DNA from: Pomphorhynchus laevis
Lineage: Eukaryota > Acanthocephala > Palaeacanthocephala > Echinorhynchida > Pomphorhynchidae
NCBI GenBank assembly: GCA_012934845.2
Contig: WNNJ02000199.1
Span: forward strand, 372,001-436,000
Length of the DNA stretch: 64,000 nucleotides
Direction of reading: 5' to 3'
Part shown: positions 11,501-22,077 of the stretch, one piece after another
How the letters are laid out: each line of letters starts with the position of its first letter
Position numbering within the stretch: the stretch's first letter is position 1
Position numbers and translations under genes: made by a program
The notes under the pieces: generated by a model
What the model was told of the DNA's origin: nothing
Databases searched by the model: none
The model's input: only the letters and a program-made list of their open reading frames with translations

Positions 11501-14500
11501 GTTTGCTTAGCGTATATTCAGCCTTTCTTAAAGGCTTAGTCGATAGCCAAGTCGATAGCCAAGTCGAAGCCCCCTTTTGAGAGACATATTCAAGAATTCT
11601 AAAAACGGATTTTAGTTAAATCCGTTTTGCCTGATGTGCAAGAATCAATTTCGAAAAACTTCAATTCTTTTAAAATGGATGTCGGCTGCAATGCGATTTT
11701 GCTCAACGACCAGAGCATTCCCGAACAGTCCATCTAGCAAAGGTCTGATCATCTTAACCGATGCTTCATACGCGAAAGACGACCCACAGTCTAGAAGTTA
11801 TATCCCACGTCCACTAAAACCAATAGGAAGCTCAAAGGTACGCCAATATCGGTCCAGGTTGCTGATTTCAGTAATTACCGGCATTAGGTCGTTCATAACA
11901 GTATCACGGATACTTTCATAATATGCTGTATTCACATGACAGGAAGAAATGAAGTAAGCGGAGGTGTTATTGATGGTTAAATTGTTGATAACTTTTATTG
12001 ACGAAGTTCAAATTCTCGTTCTCCGTCGTCTTTGGTAAGGTTGGGATTAACATACACTGACTAACCTATGTGCAGCTATGATAACTTTTTGAATTAGTCC
12101 GGAAGTCAGTGTGAAGCGTACATAGAGAGAGGAGAGTTTTCTTATTTTGCAACAAGACGAAGGAATGTAGTTTTGTGAATTTCATTTGTACTAAACCCAA
12201 TTCGAGAAGTAGGTTAGGAATTTCTGACTCATTTCCAGAATGAAGATCCCTTACTATCACATTCCGTGACTTTTAAGAATCCTCCTTTATAGCCTTTAGG
12301 ATTTCAGTATGGCTTATATTAGAAGCTGTTGAATTAGATGAGAATTGAAGGGCTTAGATGAACCGATGGCGTATTTAAGAAAGAATAGCGGATTTGGCGA
12401 TTTGGGAAAATGATTTAAGTCCTACGTTATTAATTTCAGCATATGTTAGTGTGACAGAATCTTGAATTTTTGATAAGAGTGTTTGAATGTCGGTTTGAAT
12501 CTGGGCTAAATCAAGGGAAGAAGATTTGGCGTGCATTTCAGCATTAAGATTTAAGCGTTTATCGCCTAGTTGGTTGATTTGGGTTCGCAAGATAGAAAGT
12601 TCGGTAGCATTTTGATCAACGGTATTTGCTGAACGAAAGCAGTAATACGCACTTTGCTGAAGGAAGGCAGTATAATTGCCCTTCTATATCCATATAGGCT
12701 CATAAGTTAGACATTTGGGTGTAGAGTATTGCACTTCGTGTGATGATCCATCTTCACACGCGTCATCATGAGTATTTGATTGTCGTACAGACCTTGATGG
12801 CAGTTGAGATGTAATAGAATGTTTCTATGATTTGGTGTGTAACGGGTGTTGCTACGAGAGTTAAAACAATGTATCTTGAAATTAAGACGGTTTGAGGAGG
12901 CTGATGCTAAACAATCAATGCATGAACAACCATTGCGACACCAGCTCTTGCAAATTGCAGATGAACCATTGCGATCACATCATCGTCTCTGTTTTTTCGA
13001 TAATATTGAAATTTTACTCGAATTTATCTTAGAGTTGAATGTACTCAGATCTTCGTTTATAAAAGACTGTAAAATTTCTTTCTGATTCCATATTGTTTAA
13101 TTGATAATAATATGAAAAAATATTATTAATATTATCATTTTAAATTATTTAAATTTTATAGGGCACATTTATACCTGAAATATTGCAAGGTTTTGAACCT
13201 GTCGGTTCAATTACTGCGGCTGACGAGGAGCAGGAATCAATGGTTGATATATCAGGTCATCAACCTCGAAATAATAAACCAAAGACATCGAAGCAGAAGA
13301 ATAAAAGGAGGCTGGCAAAACTCGCTAACGTAAATACATCTAAAATATATTAATTTACCAAGTTCTTAAATCTGATTAATGATTTTAAAATGAAAATTTA
13401 AAACAATAAATTATTTTAAAATATAAATGCTTATAAATATAAATGTTTATTTATAAATATAAATAAGAAATAAATGTTTATCTGTAAATAATATTTCATA
13501 AGATGCATTTTTCGTAAATGTAATATAACGTTATTATAACATTATGACATGTACTGAATGATATTGTCAAATTAGACAAAAACTTAAAATCTTACAAACA
13601 ATTGAGATTTATTAAACTTATAAATCACTGGTTCACTTATTGATGTATTAGTTATAGATTAATGAAGCGAGTAAAATTTTATTATCTATTTCAAATTTAA
13701 ATTTTTCATTTTGTCATGATGATAGCTCAGTGCTATCATCATGACAAAAATACAAAAAATTAATATAATTTTACGTTTAAATAACTATTTGTTATCTGAA
13801 ATCACTTTACTCCTATTGAATTATTGTTTAAGGAATGATAAATAACAGCCTGGGTCCTGTTCATTTTATACATACGAATATATACATTGGTATATGTACA
13901 TATTATTACAATCCTCACGTAGTATTTTATATACATCATAAAAGTTATTGTAACCCGGTTTGCGTTTAAATATATCTTTCGGGCATTTTTCTATAATAAA
14001 CAACTAATTGTGCTATATCAACAATTATTTAATGCTCGCTTATCAGTCAGAGTTCATTTAGTTGAATTTATTTTATCGAACTAGACAGTTTTTAAATCTT
14101 TTAGGCAACTAAGCCGGTTAACTTTAAAGAGACCATCAAACAATTCGGCCGGTTAGTGTATTTCATCATTTGATTATTTTATTTGGCATCGCTATAGTTT
14201 AATTATTATATTTTAAAGACATCGCCACAGTTTGAGTTCAAAACTTTTAATTTTTTAATTAAAATAATTACATATAGATATTTGTGATACATTTTATACT
14301 TTGCGTCCTTAATATGTCATATATTTTTAATTATTACGTTTTTAGCGAAATAAATTCAAATAATTATAGCAATTTCTTAACATATTTTTTTAATTATTTT
14401 GCTAAAAACATAATCCTAACTTTTTTATTATTTTAAACGCAATATATGAAACGATTACATGATAAGTGATTGTCTGAGAAACAGACAAAATGTTAAATTT

Positions 14501-17500
14501 TTTATTTCTAAACCTCGAATTTTTATTAATTTCTAATATAGCGAAAAAAGTTTATGGACTAATAAGATACACTAGATAATCAAATTTCATCAGACGAAAT
14601 AAATTATTAGCAAATATTCTACCCAATTTATTTTAAAATTTCTAATAAATTACAGTATTTTTTAACTGTGCTTTGAATGAACATATATATAATTTGCATT
14701 AAAATAGCTTGAAATATTAAGTTAGTGAAAATTCGAAATTATATTATCAAATAAAGCAATTTTTTTCAAAATGTAATATTTTTGAACAACAAACATATTT
14801 TTGCAAGAGCATTCATGCATACCATATAATATAAAATATAATACATTAAATAGTGAAATTAAATTTTTATTCAATAGGCGAACAAATTTATCCAAGTAGC
14901 CTTATTCTTAATAAAACTAATATTGATGATAAAGAAAGTATAAATCGTGATATATGAAAGGTATTATTAAAAAGGTATTATCTAGATATGAACATTAAAT
15001 TAACATCAATTAAAACTACTTTTAATTTATATCGTAAAGATGACATATTTAAATTTACAAGAAACATATTTTTGCATGAGCATTCATGCATACCATATAA
15101 TATAAAATACAATACATTAAATAATGAAATTTTAAGAATTACAACAATATGTAATGATATTGGTTTTCTTCAAAATCATTTAAATAATTTAATAGATACA
15201 TATTTTAAACTAGGTTACTATAAAAATAAGATCAAGCAGAAAATAGTAAAATATATAAATTAACACAATAATATAAAGAATAAATTTAAACTCTTAAGTG
15301 GCAAATTTTTATGGATGGATAATAAATAATATACTTTGTATTAGAATAAGATACTAGATAGTTTTATCAGAGGAAATACATCATTAGCATGTATTTGGTC
15401 CCAATGTTCATTTTATAATACATTAAATAATGAAATTTTAAGAATTGCAACAATATGTAATGATATTGGCTTTCTTCAAAATCATTTAAATAATTTAATA
15501 GATACATATTTTAAACTAGGTTACTATAAAAATAACATCAAACAGAAAATAGTAAAATATATAAATCAACACAATAATATTTAAAATAAATTTAAAATCA
15601 TTGGCGGAAAATGTTTATGGATAATAAATAATATAATTTGTATTAGAATAAGATACTATATAATTAAATTTAATCAAAGAACATACGTCCTTAGCATGAA
15701 TTTGGCCTCGCTGCTATATTGGGTAGAGGAGTTGGGCCGAAACCTGATAGCATAGCAGTTCCTCCTGATGACCTCTAATTCTTATTCTGATACAACGTCT
15801 GTTATTTATTAGTCAATTCATAAAAATAAAGTTTATTTTAAATTTTATTTTTTATTTTTATTTTTTAACTTGATTAAACATTGTCGTTAAATAAAAATAA
15901 ACTTGTAGTCATTAAGCTATGCTAACAAGCTAATTTTGTAAAGAATAAATAATTTTATACAGAATAAATAAATTTTATATTCGGTGCAAGAATGTACTTA
16001 TAATGTTAAATACTTTAAGGATTTATATGGATTTCTTTATATACCGGTAATAGTAAAATATATAAATCAACAAAATAGTAAAATATATAAATCAACACAA
16101 TAATATAAAGAATAAATTTAAACTCAAGCGATAAATTTTTATGGATAATAAAATCATTTAAATAATTTAATAGATACATATTTTAAACTAGGTTACTATA
16201 AAAATAACATCAAACAGAAAATAGTAAAATATATAAATCAACACAATAATATTTAAAATAAATTTAAGATCATTAGCGGAAAATGTTTATGGATAATCAA
16301 TAATATACTTTGTATTAGAATAATATACAAGATAATCAAATTTAATCAAAGAACATAAGTCCTTAGCAAGTATTTGGCCAAGCTGCTATGTTGGGTCGAG
16401 AAATTAGTGGCCGAAACCTGATAACATAGCAGTTCCTCCTGATAACCTCTAATTCTTATTCTGATACAACGTCTGTTATTTATAAGGCAATTCATAAAAA
16501 TGACGTTTATTTTAAATTCCATTTATTTATTTTAATTTGATTTAAATTATAGAAAATCTAAAAACAATTATTAATTTTATTTAATTATTAAATTTTAATT
16601 TAGCATTATTATGTTTTGTTTATTTTATAATTATACTAAATACGTAGACTCAGTTAGCTGATTTAATATTAAAACTTGTACAAAAAATAGTAAATTATAT
16701 AAATCAACACAATAATATAAAAAAATAAATTTTAACTCTTGAGCTTAAATTTTTTTATTGAAGGTATATAAGATAATCTGTATTAGAATAAGATATTACA
16801 CTAGATAATCAAATAGAATTATTAAAAATGCATAGCTAGAATGTATATTTGATTCTGGTGTTATTTTATGTATGCCAATAATTCTCGAAAAAGCAGTTCC
16901 TCAGTGAGCAATAGCTTCACAATGCCATTAATAACAGTTCTTTTTGACGGCCTGCAATTGTTATTCTAATATATGTTTTTAAGGAATATTTTCGTAGAAT
17001 ATTTCAGTTTTTCAATTATTTAAAAAGAAGATAGGTCACTAGCCTGTTTTTTTTGTTAGGGTGAGTAATAACTTCTAAACCTGATAACATATAAGCTTCT
17101 TCTAATGACCTCTAATCTTAATTATAATAAATGGTATTACAACTAATAACCGATATTTTCAGGATGAGCGAAATACTAAAGGAAATTTCTAGCATGGAGA
17201 AAGTCAGTCAACAGAAGTGCCGAGTGCGTAAAACTAAGAAACTTTTGAAGAAATATCAAACCAAACGGATTGGCCATGGAAGATATGTATCACCTGTACG
17301 CGATTTTCAAGTATCATCAGAACTCGGCTCTTCATTAAGAGCGCTGCAGGTAGCTTATATTGAAATTTTCGATAAAAATTATAAAATTAGTTTTTAACCA
17401 AATCAATATCTAGTTTTTATCTTATAAAAATAGGAATTAAATTATAATTTCTTAATTAAATAATAAAAAGTTTACTTTGTTAACTTAAATTTTTTTGACT

Positions 17501-20288
17501 CATCATTTGCAATGATAAAGACAAAACTGTCGCTATCAATAAAATATAATTGTCCCTTAACAGTTATAAAAATTAAAAAAATTAACTGTGTAAAATAATT
17601 TATTTTTAATAATTCAATTGCCTTCGCAGATAAACTGTAAATTTACTATTTTTAATTGGTTTTACCTAAACGATATTTATCTTTATAAAGTAAACGCGTG
17701 AATATTTTGTACTTTTAAGGAAGGTTTTTAATGCATTTGAAATAATTATTATATTTTTATTTTCATCAAATAATTATTGAGATTATTATTCCGTGATTAC
17801 ATAAAATCTCAATATGATAGTTTTTAACTATCATACTATCATATCCCACTTAGGATAGTTTTCTTATTACCTATATCTAAAGATGATCTATAATACTATT
17901 TCAACGAAAAACATCCCATTGTTTATTTTTATTCGCAGGTAATTGAACATTATCGCGTGTCAATAATAATACTACAAGGTGTAGACAAATACCGAAGGGC
18001 AAAGAGAGTTTCAGCTTGAGCAGTTACTGAAGCGAAGAAGGCGGCTTGGGAAAAGTTTTGAGAGCACTTAGAAACCTCGTCAAACTATCTATGGCAAGAG
18101 AGAATCTATGCTGACTGACATTGAAGAAATTATTACTTGTTGGAAGATTATTTTAGGAGTCTTCTTAATCCGGTGGATATGTTCTCTTATAGAAGTCGTG
18201 CCTTTAGAATCAATGGAAGAGCTCATATCTTTGGAAGATGTCATTGATGTTGTTAAAAAACTTCGTAATGGCAAGTCTTCTGGAGTAGACGAGATTCGAC
18301 CTGAAGCGTTAAAGGTTCTCGACGTTGCTGGCATGAACTGGATTACACGGATATTCAGCGTTGCATTGAAGTCGGGCAAGGTTATAAGTGAGTGGCGAAC
18401 TGGGGGTGGTGGTACCGATCTTATAGAAATGTGACCGAAGAATGTGTTCTAATAATCGGGGCATCACTCTTCTTAGCAAAACTGGTAAGCTATTTGAAAG
18501 GATTCTTGATTAAAGAAGGCATTAGACCGAGTTATGCGAAAGAGGTTGTGGGAGGTTCTAAGGGAGTATAAAGTACCACACTATCTTCGGGTAGCTGTGG
18601 CTTCTTTGTATGAACAAAATATGAGTTGTGTTCATGTTATAGGTAGGAAGTCTGAATCATTTCCAGTAGGCGTTGGGCTTCGTCAGGGTTGTCCTTTGTC
18701 TCCACTTTTGTTCCTTGTTTATATGGACAAAATTACGAGAAGGCTGTTTTGCCGGATGTAGGTCTTCATTCTTGTCTTGAGGACTTACAATGCCTACTAG
18801 ATAGATTCACGATGGAATGCCAAGCGGCATGGATGTTGGATAGTACCTCTATTACTGTCTCTATGTGTTCGTCTCGGATTTAGGTGCCAATGTCAATCCG
18901 GATTGGGGAAAAGGTTCTTTCTGATGTAAGGATTTCAAGTGTCTTGGGGTATTGTTCTCGAGGGACGGCAGTAAGAAATTCCCAACTTCTAAGAATTTTA
19001 ATTTTTAATTGTAATTGTTGACATTTGTAATTGGTTGACATAATTATTTTGGCAATAGTTGTAGAGAAACAGTTTCTAAGTGATCAATAATACTTCATCC
19101 TTACGTATTTATGCTTATTATCTTAAAATATTTCAGAAATAAAAATAGTTTAGACAAAAAATAGTTTAAGTTATTTTCAATTAAAAGTTAAATCTAATAA
19201 ATTAGAAAACAATAAATATGACTTTTATAGTTTTATTGGAACAAAAAGAAAATAATTTTATTTTATTTGAAAAAATAATGGGTGGTAATAGTAGCCAATT
19301 ACAGCTGACTTGTTTTTAAGCTTTATAGAATATGAATTTGTTCATAACTGTGTAAAAACTAAATCTAAACTATATAAATATATGAAATATATGGTTCGAT
19401 TTATTGAAAATATATGTGTATTTAACTCTAATAATTTTGACTGTGTAAAAACTAAATCTAAATTATATAAAGATAAATTATATAAAGATTACATAAAGAT
19501 TATTATATACATCTTAATTTATATCGTTAAGATGACATATTTAAATTTACAAGAGACATATTTTTGCATGAGCATTCATGCATACCATATAATATAAAAT
19601 ATAATACATTAAATAATGAAATACATTAAATAATATAATACATTAAACAATATAAATATATGAAATATGTTTCGATACATTGATGATATATGTGTATTTA
19701 ATTCTAATAATTTTTATTCAATTAGTGAGCACATTTATCCATAAAGCCTTATTCTTAACAAAACCAATATTAATGATAAAGAAGGTGTATATCTAGATAA
19801 GAAGATTAAATTAACATTAACTAAAACTACTATTAATTTATATCGTAAAGATGACATATTTAAATTTACAAAATATTAACATTAATATTAATTATTTTTA
19901 TATAATATAAAATTTATATTTTATATAAACATAATTTATATTTTATAAATAACATAATTTTATTATTATGAATTAAATATTGAGTGAATTTTATAATTCT
20001 TAAAATTTCGATATTACTATCGAAATATTACTATTAGCAATCATCGAAACTATAATTAATTATATCCCAAATACATCAAATGTTACAATTATGCTTTAAT
20101 TATTTGCTGAGTTTTGAACTTTTACTAATTAACATTTAGCTTATATTCACCTTGTACTTTTAACTTATGATTTTTAGACTGAAGGTGACTTACTTCGTGA
20201 TCGATTTTGTAGCTTTCAAAAGCGAAACATTTTAGTGCCTAAAAGTAATATTGTCAAAAGGTTTCTGCAACTCTTTACTTTTTATTAA
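3974..20288 (+). CDS. NOP53: NOP53 ribosome biogenesis factor, 11 exons
   Basis: NOP53 (GLTSCR2) is a nucleolar protein needed for late 60S subunit maturation; in yeast it recruits the exosome helicase Mtr4 during 5.8S processing. Exons: 3974-4110, 5126-5187, 5299-5347, 5392-5504, 8202-8227, 8276-8362, 8409-8513, 13162-13329, 14105-14151, 17163-17349, 20178-20288. All junctions are GT-AG with matching phases, giving 363 residues. Family landmarks in order: SWRKID and RIEERTGGLRATKPNEELF near the N-terminus, NLWDAE then a Lys-rich KKKKNKR, IPAPHDGISYLP, a charged helical middle, SSELGSSLRAL, and EGDLLRDRFCSFQKRNIL at the end. An in-frame TAA at 3953-3955 precedes the chosen ATG at 3974. Shorter than human NOP53 (478 residues). 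The identity is secure; the small exons 5 and 9 rest on phase and composition. Confidence 0.9.
5505..6689. other. NOP53 intron 4, left part, with a perfect hairpin
   Basis: AT-rich intron DNA without coding signal. A perfect hairpin with 16-bp arms and a 6-nt loop lies at 6082-6119 (arm CTAACTCTATCCACC). The remainder of the intron holds a LINE fragment and a transposase fragment, listed separately. Confidence 0.55.
6690..7401 (+). mobile_element. Decayed LINE reverse transcriptase fragment
   Basis: Interrupted frames carry non-LTR reverse transcriptase signatures in the right order: SEQFGFRQGCST (about 6758-6795), then a QGDLISPLLFSIYLSDL-like stretch near 7040-7100, then KTKVIKFRKRGRL and SYKYLGITIS within the open part at 7199-7402. 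The catalytic YADD region is degraded. It sits inside NOP53 intron 4 in the sense orientation. The order and spacing fit a Jockey/I/CR1-type RT; I cannot fix the clade. It has many breaks and is certainly inactive. Confidence 0.75.
7552..8046 (+). mobile_element. IS1595/Merlin-like transposase N-terminal fragment with 177-bp tandem duplication
   Basis: The translated stretch NSSDGHVWKC...RCSLRRGSFFEDF...LSLK-like (about 7850-7990) resembles the zinc-ribbon start of IS1595/ISXO2-type transposases, which in animals include Merlin DNA transposons. The preceding WAFDNNIF region also fits the leader of these proteins. The DDE catalytic part is absent. A 177-bp period is seen: GATCTAGAGGGAGCG starts at 7552 and again at 7729, duplicating the leader and the first part of the zinc ribbon. 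It lies within NOP53 intron 4, just after the LINE fragment. Assignment is from remembered family patterns. Confidence 0.6.
8202..8513 (+). CDS. NOP53: NOP53 exons 5-7 separated by very short introns
   Basis: Exon 5 (8202-8227, 26 nt) is a micro-exon giving KKKKNKRV, the Lys-rich box that follows the DLW motif in this family. It is the only stretch I found in the intron that converts phase 1 to phase 0. Exon 6 (8276-8362) encodes RRYLPIIPAIPAPHDGISYL, matching the conserved PHPG.SYNP-like motif of NOP53. Exon 7 (8409-8513) encodes the acidic helical EILYEEFKNELIYQDEVF segment and its continuation. The introns between them are 48 and 46 nt. Confidence 0.85.
8514..9129. repeat. AT simple-sequence stretch in NOP53 intron 7
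   Basis: Almost pure A/T with interleaved TAATAATTA and ATATTAAAT motifs; part of it (around 8840-8940) recurs nearly identically at about 41330-41440 in an ATPase intron, including the phrase TATTAAATAATATTTGAATA. No coding signal. Confidence 0.6.
9130..10880 (+). mobile_element. Penelope-like retroelement, RT plus GIY-YIG, with a preceding partial copy
   Basis: Penelope-like elements encode a reverse transcriptase followed by a GIY-YIG endonuclease. At 9480-10375 the RT part shows VPMGGNSSPIIADLFL and the catalytic FRYIDDICV (YIDD at about 9927-9938). At 10430-10870 the endonuclease part shows VYLIQCTCGLQYIGKTYQML, the GIY-YIG core. A second copy of the same endonuclease segment lies before the RT at about 9180-9480, so the locus reads EN - RT - EN, as expected from a head-to-tail tandem insertion. 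The N-terminal part of the RT is missing and frames are broken. It lies in NOP53 intron 7, sense orientation. Confidence 0.88.
10920..12055 (-). mobile_element. RT-element C-terminal fragment (same family as 41.5-44.4 kb)
   Basis: Reading the minus strand, the first part (12050-11640) resembles the post-RT segment of a non-LTR-type family common in cnidarian and other invertebrate genomes (a RYWRTFELPIGFSGRGI-like stretch). It is followed by LSKLQFYDALATQYGW, a Cys-His cluster SSCQCGDLFNLSHAQSCQAG (about 11370-11430), and finally HFVTMIFAANGGTGPSASKV (10936-11274). The order equals that of the longer copy at 41538-44415. GC content is higher than in the surroundings, suggesting a recent arrival. 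It lies antisense in NOP53 intron 7, directly after the Penelope copy. Confidence 0.7.
12056..13140 (-). other. Coding-like but unrecognised stretch
   Basis: Base composition is more even than the surrounding intron. The minus strand has an interrupted frame from about 12790 to 12375. Its last open part (71 residues) is rich in Leu, Gln, Asn and Asp with regular heptad-like spacing, for example LAQIQTDIQTLLSKIQDSV, so a coiled coil is likely. The upstream part contains two Cys and aromatic residues. I do not recognise the family. Its position directly behind the RT fragment suggests it may belong to the same or a neighbouring mobile element. It is not part of NOP53. Confidence 0.35.
13162..13329 (+). 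CDS. NOP53: NOP53 exon 8
   Basis: Fifty-six codons, phase 0 at both ends, acceptor TTTTATAG and donor GTAAAT. It encodes GTFIPEILQGFEPVGS, an acidic linker with ADEEQES, then a basic KTSKQKNKRRLAKLAN tail. This fits the acidic-then-basic middle region of NOP53, which is poorly conserved in sequence but constant in character. Confidence 0.85.
13330..14104. other. NOP53 intron 8 with a perfect hairpin
   Basis: No gene. A perfect inverted repeat lies at about 13709-13749: arm TTTTGTCATGATGATAGC, 5-nt loop TCAGT. The rest is AT-rich intron. Confidence 0.6.
14105..14151 (+). CDS. NOP53: NOP53 exon 9 (47-nt micro-exon)
   Basis: Needed to bridge the phase 0 end of exon 8 and the phase 2 entry of exon 10. 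Acceptor TCTTTTAG, donor GTTAGT. It encodes ATKPVNFKETIKQFG and, with the first base of exon 10, Arg. The helical, charged character fits the long basic helix of this family, but sequence conservation here is low, so this exon rests mainly on splice phase and composition. Confidence 0.65.
14790..15703 (+). mobile_element. Penelope-like fragments (RT thumb and 3' end, repeated)
   Basis: Three partial, overlapping pieces of one Penelope-like family. At 14988-15263 the RT C-terminal part is open and includes [20 protein letters not shown] and [19 protein letters not shown]. The piece at 14797-14880 duplicates its centre, and 15405-15660 repeats the segment starting [16 protein letters not shown] together with the element's 3' region. 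It lies in NOP53 intron 9, sense orientation. All copies are truncated. Confidence 0.8.
15704..17292 (+). repeat. Duplicated block, copy A (Penelope 3' units plus NOP53 exon 10 start)
   Basis: This 1589-bp stretch is nearly identical to 23461-25057 (1597 bp). It contains two Penelope 3'-terminal units, each with the conserved pair GCCGAAAC and CCTGATGA/CCTGATAA around a CTGCTAT...ATAGCAG stem (near 15720-15775 and 16385-16445), a third diverged terminal unit near 16850-17120, and the first 130 nt of NOP53 exon 10. This is the original location for NOP53, because exon 10 continues here to its true donor at 17349. Confidence 0.88.
17163..17349 (+). CDS. NOP53: NOP53 exon 10
   Basis: Sixty-two codons after one phase-completing base. 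It encodes SEILKEISSMEKV, a strongly basic RVRKTKKLLKKYQTKRIGHG and the conserved SSELGSSLRALQ that matches the ELT.SLR.LK signature of NOP53. Acceptor TTTTCAG, donor GTAGCT. Its first 130 nt are duplicated at 24928-25057. Confidence 0.92.
17350..17939. other. NOP53 intron 10, left part
   Basis: AT-rich, no coding signal. A small perfect hairpin lies at 17813-17835 (arm TATGATAGTT, 3-nt loop). Confidence 0.5.
17940..18990 (+). mobile_element. Decayed LINE with I/R1-like reverse transcriptase
   Basis: The order of conserved RT blocks is preserved over about 1 kb: KLRNGKSSGVDEIRPEALKV (18250-18310), then VPHYLRVAVASLY, GLRQGCPLSPLLFLVYMD (about 18675-18730), a truncated ...EDLQCLLDRF block and finally FKCLGVLFSRDG (about 18920-18965). 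The YADD segment between the third and fourth blocks has been deleted. GC content is well above the neighbourhood. It lies in NOP53 intron 10, sense orientation. Several breaks; inactive. Confidence 0.82.
19275..19875 (+). mobile_element. Penelope-like RT fragment, internally rearranged
   Basis: Starts at the MGGNSS block and carries [19 protein letters not shown] twice, then the [11 protein letters not shown] block and a second partial pass through the YIDD region (19655-19690). The internal order is scrambled, which suggests nested or tandem truncated insertions of the same family as 9130-10880. Confidence 0.78.
20178..20288 (+). CDS. NOP53: NOP53 exon 11 (terminal)
   Basis: Thirty-six codons plus TAA. 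It encodes TEGDLLRDRFCSFQKRNILV, the hallmark PEGNLL.DRFKS.Q.RN.IEP block of NOP53, then a short divergent tail ending LFTFY. Acceptor GATTTTTAG in phase 0. In most family members the tail after IEP carries a K/R-rich KRKYK.K stretch; here that part is reduced to NIVKRF, so the C-terminus is shorter and less basic than usual. Confidence 0.9.
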   Translation, partial: TEGDLLRDRFCSFQKRNILVPKSNIVKRFLQLFTFY

Positions 20289-20565
20289 TTTAATTGTAAA
20301 ATGTTTAAGATCTAAGCAAAAAATCGTATGGACAGATCGACCATCATAAAATTTGAAGAAGAACGTTATGTTTATTAGTTCACTTTGCATTTCTGAAAAT
20401 AAACTCTGTTGATTGTTTGTTCTTTGCTAGCAATACCCAAAATGACTTTAGCTTAGCTAAATCGTGTTATAAGCACTAACTTATTTACTGTCAGATATAA
20501 AAATAGCCTTTCATCAAAAATACACATTAATATAAAATATTAATTAGTGCATTAGAATATTCTTC

Positions 20566-20862
20566 TGGTTGTGGCACAATATTATCCTCACAGGTATTGT
20601 TCCTATTCTTGATACAGTAAGACGCTACTAATCAGTCTGGGTGGGTCTCATCGGCCTCTGAAACCCACCCAGGCTGATTAGTAGCGTCCTGAGTTCAAAT
20701 CCGATCAGCATCAATGTACGGAGAAAGCAAATAATAAGGGTCGAAACGTGAAATGTAGGTCTGGTCAGTAGCTTATAAGACCCACCCAGACTGATTAGTA
20801 GCGTCCTGCTGTATCAAAAATAAGATCAATACCTGTGAGGATAATATCGTGCTACAATCGGA
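20566..20862. repeat. Inverted-repeat element with hammerhead-like boxes
   Basis: The two ends are inverted copies of about 84 bp (20566-20648 and 20778-20861), each containing ATTATCCTCACAGGTATTG and CGCTACTAATCAGTCTGGGT. A further inverted copy of the inner part lies at 20661-20690, so the left arm can also fold locally as a 22-bp hairpin. The interior has GGGTCGAAAC (20738-20747) and CTTATAAGACCC (20772-20783), the counterparts of the boxes at 3609-3655 with compensatory changes. No protein is encoded. It resembles a MITE or a rearranged retrozyme-like unit. Confidence 0.65.
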
Positions 20863-22077
20863 AAAATTTCAACTCACAGATGCAATCAAGTTAAATTAGA
20901 ATATTCGTTGTATCTGGCATTTACTTGCACTATAAATATGAGATGAAGAACTTAATACATAAATTTGAATTAAAATTCTGCTATAAATTGAAAATAAATT
21001 TAAAACACGTTTTTGACATCTTTTTAATTCTGTATATTGAATGATTTAATTATTTAATTTACTTACTATAAATTCGATTAACTACATATCGTCTTAATTT
21101 CTACTGTACACGATTTAACACCTTTTATGTGAAAAGGTTTTAAAATTTAAAACCTTTAGGAATCAAAATCGATTTAACATATATAAGAATCAACTTAAAA
21201 CCTTTTATGTTATAGTATAGTGTTATAGTAAGTATTGCAATCCCACTAGTAATTGTGGAAAGTATTTAGATACGTAACAATAAAGTTGCATTGAAGGCTG
21301 GTTTATTGTATATTTTGTTTAATCTTACCATCTTAAAATATCAAAACCCATTATCTGCATACATTAAGGTCGTCATTTAACATAAAAACGTTTGATGAAC
21401 TCTAGAAACGACGATTTTATTTAAACAAATTAAATTCTGATTTTAATTTTTGAATTCAATTCAAAATTTTCATTCTGTGTTATTAACAAAACAATAGTAA
21501 TCTTAATCCCCATAGCTACTGCTATGATTTTAAGATGGACAACTTTGTTCTGATGGACTAAATATAGTATCTACCGGCAGTATATTTTGATCTAGAATAT
21601 GATATAATAATTAAACTGATTTCTGACTTGCATTTATTGGTTTATATCCAATTTTTATATAATTGGATGTTATATCAATATTGTGCTTTCGCTATTATAT
21701 TCAATAGGAGAAGTTCGAATTGAACTGTAGCTGTGCATGGTTTCTATAATTCTATAAATCGAATTTTAAAAATAAAGTCTGGATTATTTTAAATGTCGAC
21801 GTTTTAGCTACTTTGAATATCGTCTTTTTATTTTTACAAAAAGAAATATTTCCTGTAGTAAAATATTTCGTTGTAACATGGAATAATCAATGATCTTTAT
21901 ATATAGCTTTTCCAATATCGTTTAACTCTACAGTCATTTGAATAATGTATTGACATTAGTTAATGTCTGATATAGAAAACACTGAAACAACGTTTGTGAA
22001 CACGTACACTTGAATTATATATTTTAGATGTAGTTATTTAGATAACAAAATTATTCCTTGTTTAGCTTCCCCGACGA
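20863..22077. other. Spacer between NOP53 and the next gene
   Basis: No exon with acceptable phase was found. It should contain the promoter and 5' UTR of the gene starting at 22078, but no distinct core element can be singled out in such AT-rich DNA. Confidence 0.4.

Noticed and set aside
15735-15790. A complete hammerhead ribozyme in the Penelope terminal unit
   Set aside because: The CTGATGA and GAAAC boxes are present, but I could not place stems I and III and a cleavage triplet convincingly, so it is reported only as hammerhead-like.
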